Shown here piece after piece: positions 31,223 through 43,874 of a DNA stretch of 64,000 nt. How positions within the stretch are numbered: the stretch's first letter is position 1; every line of letters starts with the position of its first letter. The notes below the pieces were generated by a model. That model ran no database searches. It saw only the letters and a program-made list of their open reading frames with translations, and had not been told where the DNA came from. Position numbers and translations under genes: made by a program. Location of the stretch: the NCBI GenBank assembly GCA_014905825.1, contig JACGCN010000001.1:2604001-2668000 (forward strand), read 5' to 3'. The stretch comes from Lyophyllum atratum (Eukaryota > Basidiomycota > Agaricomycetes > Agaricales > Lyophyllaceae).

Positions 31223-34200
31223 ATGCAATTTGACCCATCCAACATCACACCCTCTTCTAAACGCCCCTTTGCACAACAAGCCGTTGCTCACCTCGCCCCC
31301 AAGGTCCCCCGCATCGACACCCCAGACTCCTCATCGTCCTTTTCCCTTTCCAGACAAGCAAAGTCATCTAGCATAGTTGCTCCCGCCTTTGAAATGCCCT
31401 CGTCATCTTCCTCAAGAGGCCGAGCCTTTGGCCATCGCATTTCCCACCCGGTCGCACATAATTCATCCGTTCGCGGTTCCAAGAAGCGAGGGGGAAAATC
31501 AGCGTCCCTCAGACACTTCGATGGCCCCATACATGACGAAGCGTATATCGCTCGTGTATACCGGACGTCCGCTCTTCCGCTCAAGCCTTTGCATGAATCA
31601 ACGCCCAAGTCTAGCCTAGGAAATTTTGCAATGCTCGTCACCGAGCAGTTACCGACCTACAAGACCACTGAAGGACTTGTAGTGGACGAGGCGACTGGGA
31701 GGGCAACTCAGCTTTGGAGGTCAGTACTCAGGTCCTCACACTCGAACGTTTGACGATATATTAATATTTCTTACGAAAGAACGACGGTGACTGTACATCT
31801 AGACCCCCCGGTGGTTGGCGTGGGCGATCATCTCGTCAAAAAGGAGTCGGAGAAGCTTTCCTGCTCTATCGGCCGTATATCAGTTGCATGCTCTTGGCCT
31901 AGTAAGCTCCTACTACTTCCAAAGACATGCCTGGTCTCAACGACATTTTAGATTGATAATCCAGGAAAACTTCGTACCAAGAAAGTAGACCCAACAGAGA
32001 CCACGTTGTCTGATGGCTCTCTCGTCCGTTACGAGCAAGCGCGGAATTTCATGGACTACTACTGCCGTCGATATGGGTTTGGGAAGCCTGAAATAACGTT
32101 TGAAGAGACGCGCAAAGGTGGGAATGGTTGGGAAGCCATAATGACAGTTGGTGGCCGTAGGATTGGGCTGGGATCTGCCAGCAACAAAAAAGCCGCTCAA
32201 GTGGCATGTTATCTTGACGTGACACAATATCTCGAGAGCTGTGATACAGAGCTTTGGAAGGCATTTATCGAGGCGGCGAAATCTGGTGCAGACCTTGGTC
32301 TGGCTCCTAAAGTCTTCTTCCAGATGAGCGATAGGCTCGATGATGAACTCCGGGACCTTTGCGCAGACATTAAAAAGAGCAAGCTTTATCGAAATCGGCC
32401 TGCCATCGTCTCCTCGAAATCAAATGCGGATACACCAGCTGTACCCACCCCTAGTGCCCCTTCTCGTCGCAATAATCCCGAGTTCATGGCAGAAAAATCG
32501 AAGCAACTACGGGCTCGTCATCAAAACTATCTCATCAACCCTTCAATGGAGCGGATGCGGAACACAAGGATGTCGCTTCCCGTTTATACTCGTGCGGACG
32601 ATGTGATATCGCATATCCGCAACAATGAAGTCACCTATCTGCATGGCTGCGACGGGTTCTGGAAAAACCACGCAAATTCCGCAGCTTATCCTCGATTCGT
32701 ATATAGAACGCGGAGAGGGGGCGCATTGCAACATCGTGTGCACCCAACCTCGCCGTCTGGCAGCGATCAGTGTGGCCGATCGTGTAGCGAAGGAAAGGGG
32801 TGAGACAGTTGGGAAGTCTGTTGGATATCAAGTCCGATTCGAGGCCAAGCTGCCAGAGGAGTATGGCTGCATTACCTTTTGCACTACGGGAATTTTCTTG
32901 AAGAGGCTTCAGTCTGCCCTCTCTGATTCAACTCATCCTGGAAGTCGAAACTTGGACGATGTCACACACATAATCGTCGATGAGGTTCACGAACGCGACG
33001 TTGATACCGACTTACTACTTGTGGTTCTCAAACGCCTTATGGCCGACAGGAAAGCTAGAAACAAGCCACTCAAAATTGTCCTGATGAGTGCCACGATAGA
33101 CCCAACCTTATTCCAAAATTACTTTACGGACCAAAACGATCAGCCCGCGAAAGTCATCGAAGTCCCTGGACGTTCTTTCCCAGTCACCAAACATTTTCTC
33201 GATGACTTCGTCCCACTGCTCGCCAAGGGCCCAACCAACTGGATCCTGGACCATGACTCGGTTATCAAATATTTGAACCAAGAACTTGGACCAACAGCTG
33301 CTGCTGCTCTGGGAGTCCGTCCAAACCGCAACTTCGCTGCAGCATCGGAGAATCGCGATGAAGGGTTGGAGCTCCCTTATCCTCTAATTGCTGCTACAAT
33401 CTCCCATGTCTTGCAATCATCGAACGACGGGCACGTTCTAGTGTTCTTACCCGGTTGGGAGGATATTATTGCTGTTCAACGCGCTCTTCTAACGCCTCAA
33501 GGGCCTTTGGGCCATCGCTTTAACGACTCATCGAAATTCTCCATCCATCTGTTACATTCAACGATCCCACTCTCCGAACAACAAGTAGTTTTCGAACCCC
33601 CTCCGACAGGTGTACGACGGATCATCCTTGCGACTAATATTGCCGAAACTTCCATCACAATTCCAGATGTTGTTTACGTTGTAGACACCGCGAAGGTCAA
33701 GGAACAGCGATATGATCCAGAACGACATATGTCGTCACTTGTTTCTGCCTGGGTTGGATCATCTAATTTGAACCAGCGGGCGGGACGTGCAGGACGCCAT
33801 AGACCTGGCGAGTACTTTGGTATTTTAGGTCGGACTCACGCCGAGATTTTAAATCCTTACCAAACGGTCGAAATGAAGAGGGTTGATCTGAGCAACGTCG
33901 TCATGCACGTCAAGGCTCTGAACTTCCCTGGTATGGCTGTGGAAGAAGTTTTAGCAGCCACTATCGAAGCGCCACTTCCGGAACGAGTGGCCGCTGCTAT
34001 GAAGGACCTTCAGATGGTTGGAGCTCTGGATGCCGACAAAAACCTCACCGCTCTGGGCCGGGTACTGCTGCAACTTCCGGTGGAGGCACAAATGGGTCGC
34101 TTGGTGCTTTACGGGAGCTTTTTCCGCTGTTTGGACCAGGCTCTGACTCTTGCTGCGATTTTGACCAATCGGGAACCATTCGTGTCACCTATGCATCTCA

Positions 34201-35349
34201 AAGCGGAGGCCGCTGCAAAGAAGAATTCCTGGACACCACAAGAATTCAGGTCAGACGCTCTTGCTACGCTCCAAGCGTTCAACGCATGGTGGGCTATGCA
34301 ATCAAGGGGAGAGTATGTCTCAGCAAACAGGTTTTGCGTGGAGAACTTCCTTGCAAAACCTACGTTGCTCATGATTCAGAAAATCAAGGGACACCTGCTG
34401 CAGTCCTTGTATCATGCCGGTGTCATCGACGTGTCTGCGGGTGGCCTTGTCGATGGCTCAAACACGCTGTACACTGTTCCACCTGAACTCAACGCCAACG
34501 GTGACTCTCTGCCTCTCTTAGCAGCTCTGATTTCAATTGCCTCGCAACCCAAATTCGCAATTCGTGTGGGAGAAAAAACATATCGCACATCACAAGATAA
34601 GGTTTGTCATTCTCTATGGATGCTTTATATACATAACCAATAATATCAAACACCCTTATAGACGACCTTCATCCACCCCTCGAGCGTGAATCATCGGAAG
34701 AGGGAACTCCCCGACCAAGAGTCTGTTTCACCTGGAGAAAAACAGCTGTTCGCATTCGCAGAGAAGCGTCAGAATGTATCAACAGGCGGCGGCAACGCAC
34801 AGACTTTCTTGGTCACCACCACTCGGCTGGACCCTATGACCTATATGCTTTTCGGAGCTTATAAGCTCCAGGTGACTGAGCGCGGACTAGAGTGCGACAA
34901 CTGGCTCCCCATCGTCGGCAATCTTGATGCATTGGACGATGTTCAGCATCTGAAGACTTTGATGGAGGCCTGCATGCTGAGAGTCTTCGAGGGCATTACG
35001 ATGGGCAGGCGTCACCGTCGAGGGTCGGCAATGCGGGTCATGCCACGAGAAGAGGAGCCCGAGTCTGGCGATGAGGATGAAGAAAAAGATTATTCGCTTT
35101 CACGCTGAGGAGGTCAAAGAGTTAGACCTAATGACTCGAGATGTCGTGCGTATCCTGAATCGATACAGCGACGAGCGAATGGCTTCACAGTCACGTCAAA
35201 ACTCTCGCCCTGCTACCCCAATGGGCTCTCCATCCACACAGCCCATCCGACTCCCTGGCTCAATTTCTGGTTATTCGACCCCGACATTTGGAGGTTCAGC
35301 GTACAACTCCAGGCCAGGTACTCCAAGTAGACTGTCACGCAGATTCTAA
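31223..35349 (+). CDS. DExH-box RNA helicase with dsRNA-binding domain (two frame breaks)
   Basis: ATP-dependent RNA helicase of the DHX9/DHX36/DHX57 type. A Ser-rich N-terminus leads to a dsRBD (FMDYYCRRYGFGKPEITFEE, GLGSASNKKAAQVACYLD). Then come VYTRADDVISHIRNNEV, motif I AATGSGKTTQIPQ, Ia TQPRRLAAISVADRVA, motif II DEVHERD (DEVH, not DEAH), III MSATID, V TNIAETSITIPDVVYVVD and VI QRAGRAGR. The HA2/OB part follows (LGRVLLQLPVEAQMGRLVLY, LTLAAILTNREPF, LDPMTYMLFGAYKL). Frame breaks of one base occur near 32635, just before motif I (NNEVT to ICMAATGSGK), and near 35102 (KDYSLS to AEEVKELDLMTRD). Neither spot can be an intron. The start at 31223 (MQFDPSNITPSSK) is preferred; an ATG at 31181 is in frame. 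Introns: about 31721-31779, 31901-31950 and 34602-34661. Confidence 0.85.
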
Positions 35350-35664
35350 TATGTTCCTTTCGTTTTGTATTTTATGTTCCTTTGCTATTTTTTTTACCTT
35401 TTAGACAGGAGAAGAGTAATGTTCTCGTAATGGCGTACAAGACTAATACATACGTACTGAGTAGTTAAGATAGACGAAATGATTTTGTCTGGTGGATTTG
35501 GGTACACGGAAATCCACGTGACCATAATATGACTTCAACACATCTTGATCAAGACCATTCAGGTCTTGGTTTACACTACGACTACTACTCATCCTCGGAC
35601 TGCCGTTACGAATACATCTAATACCACTTTCTAGGAACGCCCCTCATTTTTCCGGCTGCACATC
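35350..35664. other. Intergenic region with CACGTG at 35515-35520
   Basis: Helicase 3' region followed by the AP-2 alpha promoter. The E-box sits in ATCCACGTGACC, about 145 bp before the AP-2 start. No gene seen. Confidence 0.5.
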
Positions 35665-38600
35665 ATGGCGACGAGCATGCGTGGACTTACGCAGGTCTAG
35701 TCCTCTGTCGCTTCATACACTTTGGACAACTCAATAAGTATTTAGTTCATTGCGGACATACGTGGTGCGCGTGTACGAGATCTCGAGGAGAAACGGATTA
35801 ACAAGGAGATGGCCAACATCAGGAAGAAATTCAAAGGTTCATTTCGAATACTTGACCTGTACTCCGTCACTGAGCAGACCTGTAGACGGTAACCTCGATG
35901 GGTACCAGAAAAAGAAGTGAGTTTTCATATACGAAATAAATTCCCAGCGCTCATGTATTTGATGGCCAGATATGTCGCGAAGATCATATTCACCTACATC
36001 CTGGGTTACAAAGTAGATGTGGGGCACATGGAGGCCGTCAATCTGATATCGAGCTCGAAGTATAGTGAAAAGCAAATAGTATGCCTCGTCACTCCTCAAT
36101 CAGCGTGTATTAGGGCTGACACTTGTCCAGGGATACCTCGCAGTCACCCTGCTGATGCACGAGAACTCTGATTTCCTAAGACTTGTCGTCAATTCAATTC
36201 GTAAGGACTTGGACGGCAATAACGAGATCGATAACTGCTTGGCCTTGCATGCCATCGCCAACGTCGGTGGCAGTGAAATGGCGGAAGCATTAGCGGAAGA
36301 TGTACATCGTCTGCTTATCTCCCCGTGCGTTATCCTCATATCGTCACAGCCTAATGTGGGACTAACATGTCAGTAGGACTTCTCAGACCTTCGTCAAGAA
36401 AAAGGCAGCTTTGACTCTCCTTCGATTATACAGGAAACACCCTGACGTCATCCCGGCCGCCGAATGGGCTTTGAGGATTGTATCTAACATGGATGATCCC
36501 GACTTGGTGATCATGATTATTCTCCCAAGAGTCCATTTCGCTCACCTTTCGTATCAGGGTGTTGTAATATGTGTTACGAGCCTGGTGATGGCTTTAGCCC
36601 AGGATCATCTTGATGCATATGCAGTGTGCTACACCAAAGCTGTAGACCGTTTACATCGTGTATGAGCTTTCTATTTTATGCACGTCATCATCTAACATAT
36701 CATCAGCTTGTCATTGAACATGAATACTCTGCGACCTACGCTTACTACAAGGTACCATCCCCATGGCTTCAGGTAAAACTTCTCCGGTTGTTACAATACT
36801 ATCCGCCTTCAGGTGAACAACGCCTTATCTTCACAACTCTTGGAGCTCGCTGAAAGCTCTCCAGAGGATCCCACGATACGTTCCGTTCTCCACCAGGTGC
36901 TCCAAACGACCATGAATAATAGTGCCGAACCGACAAGAAATGTTCAGCACAACAACGCTCAGCACGCTGTACTCTTCGAAGCCATCGGGCTTGCTATTCA
37001 TTTGGACAGTGCTTCGCCCCTCGTTGGCACAGCCGCAGTTTTGCTGGCTCGATTTATATCTTCTAAAGAGACCAATGTCAGATATCTAGGTCTCGACACG
37101 ATGGCTCATCTTGCTGCTCGAGCCGAGTCGTTAGAACCGATCAAACGACACCAAAGCACAATCATCCTGTCTCTCAGGGACAAGGACATATCTGTTCGAC
37201 GGCGCGCCTTGGACCTACTATACAGCATGTGTGATGTCGACAATTCGGAACTCATCGTGGGCGAGCTTCTGCGATACCTAAAGGTTGCGGATTACGCTTT
37301 GCGGGAAGAAATGGTCCTAAAAATTGCGATTTTAACGGAGAAATATGCAAGCTCGTACAAATGGTACGTCGACACTATCCTGCAGTTGATTAGCGCTGCT
37401 GGAGATCATGTTGGGGATGAGGTCTGGTATCGGGTGGTTCAAATTGTGACAAACACGGAGGACTTGCAGGAATATGCAGCAAAAGTGGTTTTTGAGCATC
37501 TGAAAGCCCCTTCCACCCACGAGAGTTTAGTCAAAGTTGGAGGTGATCCCATCTATTATCTCTCAAAAAGATGGCTCTGACAGCCGCTGTCTAGGCTACA
37601 TTCTCGGCGAATACGGTCATCTCATCGCAAATGAACCAGGATATAGCCCGATGGAACAATTTCAGGTCCTCCATACCAAGTCCCAGTTCTGTGTTGCCTC
37701 CACTCGATCTCTCTTACTGTCCACTTACATCAAGTGGGTGAACGTATTCCCAGAAATCAAGCCCCAATTGGTCAACATATTTGAGCGGTATCGACATGTT
37801 CTCGATGCTGAACTGCAACAGCGTGCTTGCGAGTTCTACGCCCTAGCATCAAGACCGGACGATGATGAGCTACTCCAAAATGTTTGTGAAGAGATGCCCC
37901 CTTTCCCGCCTCGAGTGAGCGCCCTTCTTGGAAGACTCAATATGAAGCTTGGGGATACAGAAGATAAGCGGACATGGGTCCATGGTGGCAAAGAAGCCAA
38001 CTTGGATAGAGACACAGTGAAAAGGAAGGCGGAAGGCAACACTACCGTGGCCGGGGATAGTGAGGGTATCATGGACTCGCTCGCGGGCTTGGAGATATCA
38101 ACCCGAGCCGCAGAAGCAGGCGGTGCATCACCGGATCCTACCATCTCAACAAAGCCTCCACGGCTCACAACTGGGCCCAATCTAGACCTTTGGTTCGCCA
38201 ACCTCACGTACAACGCAGAGGGCGTTCTTTACGAGGACGACCAAGTACAGGTCGGAGTCAAGTCTCGTTACCAAGGTCATTTGGGGCAGCTGGCTGTTTA
38301 CATCGGCAACAAGGTGTCGGCGCCACTCATGTCCTTCACCACCACGATTCATATCAGCGACCCGGACGCTCTCTCTGTTACCTTTGCAAAAATGCCGCCC
38401 AGCATCATAGGATCTCGCACACAAACTCAGCAGCTATTACATGTCGAATGCAAACGGATGTTCTCGATACCGCCCATTCTCAGTATCTCTTATCTGGCTG
38501 GTTCGCACCAAACGATTTCCATTCGGTTGCCCGTCGTCGTCACCAAATTTTTCGAACACGTGAAACTCGGGGCTACTGACTTTTTCGAGCGATGGAAATT

Positions 38601-38976
38601 GATTGGCGGTCCTCCTCGGGAAGATCAGGCCGTCTTTCCTATCGATTTGAACAAAGCCGGGCAACTCGACCTTGCCAAGCATCGACAGGTTGTTTCAGGT
38701 CATCGACTGAATGTCCTGGATGACATCGACCCGAACCCGAACAACTTGGTGGCCGCTGGTGTTTTGCACATGTCCGTTGAAGGCAAAGTTGGTTGTCTCC
38801 TACGGCTAGAACCCAATCGGGAAGCCAAGGTATGTTCTGCGAAATCGAATTCATTTATGTGCGGACTAAATTCTGTAACCTCCTAGCTTTGCCGCTTGAC
38901 ACTGAGAAGTACCTCAGAAGCCGTAGCTACTGAAGTCCGTAAACTAGTGCAACAACCATTGAAGGCGGAGTCATAA
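35665..38976 (+). CDS. apl3: AP-2 adaptor complex subunit alpha
   Basis: Large subunit of the clathrin adaptor for endocytosis at the plasma membrane; binds PIP2 and cargo. MATSMRGLTQ joins FIADIRGARVRDLEEKRINK after a 51-nt intron. The adaptin trunk follows: YVAKIIFTYILGYKVDVGHM, AVNLISSSKYSEKQIGYLAV, NCLALHAIANVGG, KVPSPWLQVKLLRLLQYYPP, ETNVRYLGLDTMAHLAARAE, DISVRRRALDLLYSMCDVDN and YKWYVDTILQLISAAGDHVG. A hinge with Thr/Pro leads to the ear domain (WFANLTYNAEGVLYEDDQVQ, MPPSIIGSRTQTQQLLHVEC). The last exon adds LCRLTLRSTSEAVATEVRKL. An apparent frame jump near 36812 is removed by a 52-nt intron ending CTCTCCAG, which gives YYPPSEDPTIRSVLHQVLQ. About 930 residues, the usual size, with intact frame. 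Convergent with the RasGAP gene. Confidence 0.93.
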
Positions 38977-39080
38977 CATCATACCATTTCCTAGATCTGT
39001 ACATATATTACTGACAAATTAGTGACGAGTCTGTGATTCGTTGCATAATTAACGCCATCCATGTAAAGCTTTCCGGTCCT

Positions 39081-42000
39081 TCACCGTCGTAAAATACCCC
39101 TAAAAAGTCCTCGCACCCCTCTCCCCGTAGGGTCGGTTTCAGGTGGTGGGTGAGTTGATTGGGGGACATGTGGTGGAGCTGATTGCGGTTGAAGTCCATA
39201 GGATGGTACAGAATCCGTCGAAGTTGATTTAAGATGCATGCGTTGAGCCCTTGAGCCCTTGGGTCGGACATCGGGGCTTCCAGAGGCAAGCACAAAAACT
39301 CGAGGGCTTGACGTTGAAGGCACGTCGCCAAATAAACGCCTTTGGGACGAATTCGATTCCGATGGAGATGGAGCCGTGGATGGTCTCGATGAATTACGCG
39401 GTCGGCGGCGATCAGTGGAGGAGCCAGACAAAGGCGATGATGGTGGTCGTTCGGACAACACACTATATTTGCTCGTAGAGCGTGCTGCAGTGGGTGAAAT
39501 GGGTTGGCGGTCCGATGAGATTTTTGTTGCCAGTTGGCTGACTCGCAGCAACGCCTGCTCTTCCACGTTAAAACATTTTGCACATAAATCATCTAATGGC
39601 CGATCTGCGGGATCATGTGGTTTAGGCCGCGCCTGGAATTCCCTTGAATTTCGAATTACAGCCGATGTGACGATTGCTAGATGTCGGGGAATGTCCAATA
39701 CATAAGGAAGGATCGGGATTGCTTCGCAATCGAGCACGGGCATGGTCGAGGAGCGTTTCCTTAAGTAGTTTACTACATTCAGCCGGTCATGCCTGTTTGA
39801 GGTTTGTCTTTGATGAGACGCGTGGTCGTTAGCTGAGGTGGAGACCACCAAGATATAGTCAATCATTGCTGGTATGCTGTCAGTTAAGAAGTCTTTCAGC
39901 CCTCGCATAAATTCTTCCTTCTGTTGGCTCTGGCGATATATACGCATCATGACTAGCACGGACTAACGAATAGTGGCACTAACTCACTGAGTTTAAGTTT
40001 GCCAGGCTCTGTATCACTTTTGCAATTAATGTGAGGCTGCGTTGCACAGGCGGACTGGGTAGCCCTGAAACATGTAAGATAGAAGTCACATGTCATTATA
40101 CCGAACACACCTGGGCAAAGACCAAATAGATGAGGATGGAGGATAGCAGGCACAATGAACCTGAGGAAGCAAAAGGCGGATACGCTCTGCCATGGGAGCT
40201 CTCTAATGGATTCTTGAGATGCATGTTCTGGGCGGTATCGTGTCTCGACGAGCGTCCTAATAGTTTCGAAAAGTCGGCGCATCTCCCTGATAAAATTTTA
40301 GCAAGTTCGAGATGTAAGGTCCAAGTCGACGTACTGCGGGCATTCTGACCTCACGGAATATATTTGATTCCAAAATTCGTGGCACCAGTAGATCAATAGG
40401 TCAACATTGCGTTCAACATCCTTGCTGCTCTTCCCGCTTCGTAGGGGATCCACTTCAATCGAGACTTTTTCTGCACACAGTCTACGAAGGATGCTTCCTA
40501 TGCTGGCCTCCAAAAAGGCCTTCCCATAGAATGTCATACACAACTCCATAACTTTAGTCAAGGTAGTGTTCCCACGGAACAGTGTTTGATGCGCTGAGGC
40601 GTTCATTAAAGCGCTATCTTCCAGTAGTGCCTATGGTACTCACATGAAGGAGTTTCGTCTACTTCACGGGATGCGAGCTGTTGGACATGATCGATCAAAA
40701 CATTGCGAGCAACAGCAATAGACATTAGGGATGTCGAGAGCGTTTTCAGCTTTAGCTTGCTTTCGAAGTCGTTTATCCAGTCCAAAAAGTTCCGAGAATT
40801 GAAAGTCTAGAATATCCATCAAACTGAGGGGAAATTTTGGAGATATGAACAGAAGGAGTACCGCTAGAAGTCCCGAGTAAGCCACATATGGAAGGATTAT
40901 CTCCCTAAGCGTTGTTTAGTGACGGAAACATAGAGTAAAATAGGAAAACTGACTCGTCCACGCGTAGTTTGAGTCTAAGCTCCCCGACTTGGATATCACT
41001 GGCGACTGAGCCGCTATGAAGGACTGGAAACCAACCCTCAACGGTCTCTCCGCGGCGGAAATTACTCAGAGGTATTTTTACCGAACCAAACTTCGTGGCC
41101 TTTAAAAGTTTCTTTTCACGCCATACCCACAGAACGAGTGACTCGAAGGGAGGCAGGTCGGAAAAAGAAAAATTCTCATGCCAATCTGGAGATCCAATGC
41201 CCTTCTTCACAGTGGTCCGGCCACAGAGAATATCGTTGAGATGGATAGCGCAGGACACCCCGAGGTCGACAGCATCGAAATCGGCAGCATCACCGTTGAT
41301 CCCGTTCTCGAACAGCTTGATAGTACCCAATCCTCGACCCTGAAGCACAGTGAGTTCCACTTGTCGCCACATACGATACGACCCGCCATCAGAAGGGAAA
41401 AACCATCGGCCATAGATCTCCGGAATCGCGTACGACCTCAGGAGGGCGAACCAGGAATTGCACGAGTCCGTACTTGCGAACTGGAGATAAACAGGTTCAG
41501 ACGTGTATGTCGAGGTCCAGCGCTGGCCACTGAAAGGGGAGTTAATTCGGGAAGCAGATCATAGATGTGACTCACCCAATGCAGTAGATACCAAGACAAT
41601 CCTTCCTAAAAAATAACGATCCATCCACTTGTCTTACGTCCGTTTGGTTAAGCAGGTGGATGTACACCGTTTGATAGAGAATACTTTCCTGGATAGAAAT
41701 ATCAGCACAGCATAACGAAACCAGAAAAGGTGACATACGTCGACATATATGTTTAGCAGACAACGTTCTCCCTCTTCCGAAAGCTTGCATGTAGCTGACC
41801 TCCAGTGTCCAGCTCCTGTGAGGCCTTTAGAAAGCGCTAGCCAGCTGGATTTCTCTGCACAAATGAGACGTCAAGAAAGGTCCTAGCAGACTGTTGCTAC
41901 TCTACCTTTGAGTTTTCTGTTATCCTCTACTTGTCCTATAGATGTTTCACGCTTTTCAGGCCTCCTACGGGGATTGGTGGGCTGAAACACAGAAAAACTC

Positions 42001-42205
42001 AATATATGTAACAGACTTCTGAGCACATAGATACCTTGCGCAAAGCCGGAGCCGCAGTGTTGGATATATAGAGCTCGGTAGAGACAAGGAACTCTGTCGG
42101 ATCCTGAACGCCCTGAGGAATGATCCCAATGCTCCGACATCCAGAGAAGTCAGAGATTGCGGAGGCCGAGGTCGGCGTGTACTCAAGGAAAGAATAAATG
42201 GGCAA
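39081..42205 (-). CDS. PH-C2-RasGAP protein (BUD2/SynGAP-like), 5' end unresolved
   Basis: Stimulates GTP hydrolysis by a Ras-family GTPase. Domains in order: split PH-like domain (SDFSGCRSIGIIPQGVQDPT, SALSKGLTGAGHWRSATCKL-like, ESILYQTVYIHLLNQTD, GGSYRMWRQVELTVLQGRGL); C2 domain (VSCAIHLNDILCGRTTVKKG, DWHENFSFSDLPPFESLVLW, FRRGETVEGWFPVL); GAP domain with arginine finger (TLFRGNTTLTKVMELCM) and FCFLRFIVPAILHPHLFGLC, GLPSPPVQRSLTLIAKVIQS. A Ser/Pro-rich tail ends RGLFRGILRR. Domain order is that of yeast Bud2 and animal SynGAP/RASAL proteins; the target GTPase (Rsr1-like or Ras) is not decided by sequence. The frame at 42205 opens with TTG after a possible acceptor CATAG, so the true first exon lies further upstream and was not found. 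About 840 residues are visible. Confidence 0.85.
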
Positions 42206-42613
42206 CTATGTTCTAGGAAGAGGGTATTTCCTATTTACGCCAAGCAGAACTTGTTGATTGTGGCGATGCTGGTTACCACCCCTTACAAATGTCTCTCGTA
42301 TCTACGCAGCTCAGGGCGACATACTCAAGGACTGCAAATCAGTGAAGATTGCGATAGCATATCTATGAAAATGCTTAGCCTCTTTACTTTTCTTAATGCG
42401 TAGGCTGGGAGTGTGAAAACAGTTTGGCGCAACAATTGCACACGGACAAGTAAGGACTGGTTGTGTCAACAGGTAGGGTCGGACATGGATGCACAACTTA
42501 AGCTAGTCAGATTAGCAACCAAACCCGTCTACAAATTAGTACCAAAATTAAGTTCCAAGGGTATAGTGCCCGTATATTGGTCGTGATTATATGAGAGGTC
42601 TTGAGTTACACCG
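42206..42613. other. Region with the unresolved 5' end of the RasGAP gene and 3' end of ELO
   Basis: Both neighbours are on the minus strand. The RasGAP first exon is probably here; ATGs at about 42316, 42352 and 42485 (minus strand) open only short frames, and none gives a clear join. No other gene seen. Confidence 0.4.
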
Positions 42614-43874
42614 TTACTCCGTTTTGTGCCTAGAAAGTGTCTTATAATCAGTCGATGAATAATTATGTGGAACTTCAAGAAACTGACCCATTGGCCTTCC
42701 CATTTCCGACCCCATTGACTGTTGGCTTCCCGGCTACGGCAGGTTTCTTGTATGTTTGGAAATAGAAGTTGATGAAGAGCCCGAGGTAGCTGGTAAGAAG
42801 CGCGCAACCGAAAACAGCAGCACCTTCTTCACCAGCGCAGTTGCCTACGTAGGGAAGGGAGTCACGGAAGTATGCATCTGCCATATGCGAATATGCTAGA
42901 AAAGCGGTAAGCCGAGGAGAGCGTGAAACAACATCACGAGCCACGTACTGCCGAAGTATACAAGGCCTAGGTCAATAACAAATTGCGTGATTTGCATCGT
43001 TGTCAGATACTTTTTCCACTGCGTTCACGGCGTAAGAGGTAGAAAAACAGGGTAGGAGAAGGAAATACATACCCAGATCTTTGCACCACCTGCAGTTGCG
43101 TAGTAGTAGTAATCTAGTATGGAAAGTTGTCAATCGCGTCCAGTCCCTTGCGTAGTAACTACGACTCACACATAATAACATGTACGGCCAGATTGAGTGA
43201 AATCACGGCCCATGACTTGATATGAAGGTGGTAAATAGCAGAACACGTGAAGAAGGTTACGGACTGGACTGACTATGCTGGTCCTGCCATTGAGTTGCGA
43301 ATAGCACAGCAGTGCTGTAGCAGAATGGTGGAAGACATGCAAGAATTCTGATTGAGATCCATGAGATTACATGAGAGGTTGAAGTCAGCTCGACGCGACG
43401 TACGCATTGGTTTCTTCTTGAGCGCGAGGAAGACGGTGTCCAACAGTTCCAGATACTTGAAGTAATAATTAATCATGTAGTAGAACTCCATCCTCTGTTG
43501 TTCTAGTATGAGAAGGATTGAGGGTGTAAGCATCGCGGACCACGTACCGGGGTCCAAGACGACTCTGCACAGAGCCCTTTGAAAATACCGTCATTCCACA
43601 CTATAGGCACAATCTCCTCCAACATAAGAGCGAGCAGAAGTAAACTCCCAGAGCTAAGGATGACATTATGTGCTTGAAAGAGTGTAGTGAGCTTGTGGGG
43701 TTGCTTGTTCTTCAGGAGGGCCTTAACACCGAAGATGACAGCGAGGTATGCGGTGAGCGTTCCCAAGACGGCGGGAGTAGTCGAAAGAGGGGTCTCTCCC
43801 GGGACATAGCTTGTCAGGTGGGTTGGAAGAGAGATGGGAACATGGGCCAGAATAAAATCAGCGAGGGGAGCCAT
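42614..43874 (-). CDS. ELO-family very-long-chain fatty acid elongase
   Basis: ER membrane 3-ketoacyl-CoA synthase that adds two carbons to acyl-CoA for sphingolipids and other long-chain lipids. The start MAPLADFILAHVPISLPTHL is at 43874. Membrane helices include TTPAVLGTLTAYLAVIFGV and LSSGSLLLLALMLEEIVP. Family motifs are EFYYMINYYFKYLELLDTVF, ALKKKPM, the catalytic histidine box LHVFHHSATALLCYSQLNG, WAVISLNLAVHVIMYYYYY and WWKKYLTTMQITQFVIDLG. The last helix (FGCALLTSYLGLFINFYFQT) is followed by a short basic tail. Splicing a last intron (GTCAGT to TTCTAG) gives the C-terminus ANGHKTE, ending at 42614; without it the protein ends NGSVS at 42675. Four to six introns; frame intact. Chain-length preference (Elo1, 2 or 3 type) cannot be set from sequence alone. 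Confidence 0.9.

Noticed and set aside
27300..35200. Programmed +1 frameshifting as a biological system
   Set aside because: The sites share no slippery heptamer or downstream structure I can see, and such use is not known in basidiomycete nuclear genes; error or decay is simpler.
36800..36880. Apparent frame break in AP-2 alpha
   Set aside because: An intron with donor GTGAAC and acceptor CTCTCCAG joins YYPPS to EDPTIRS exactly, as expected for the family.
42203..42205. Start codon of the RasGAP gene at the beginning of the open frame
   Set aside because: The triplet is TTG, preceded by a likely splice acceptor; a true first exon must lie upstream.
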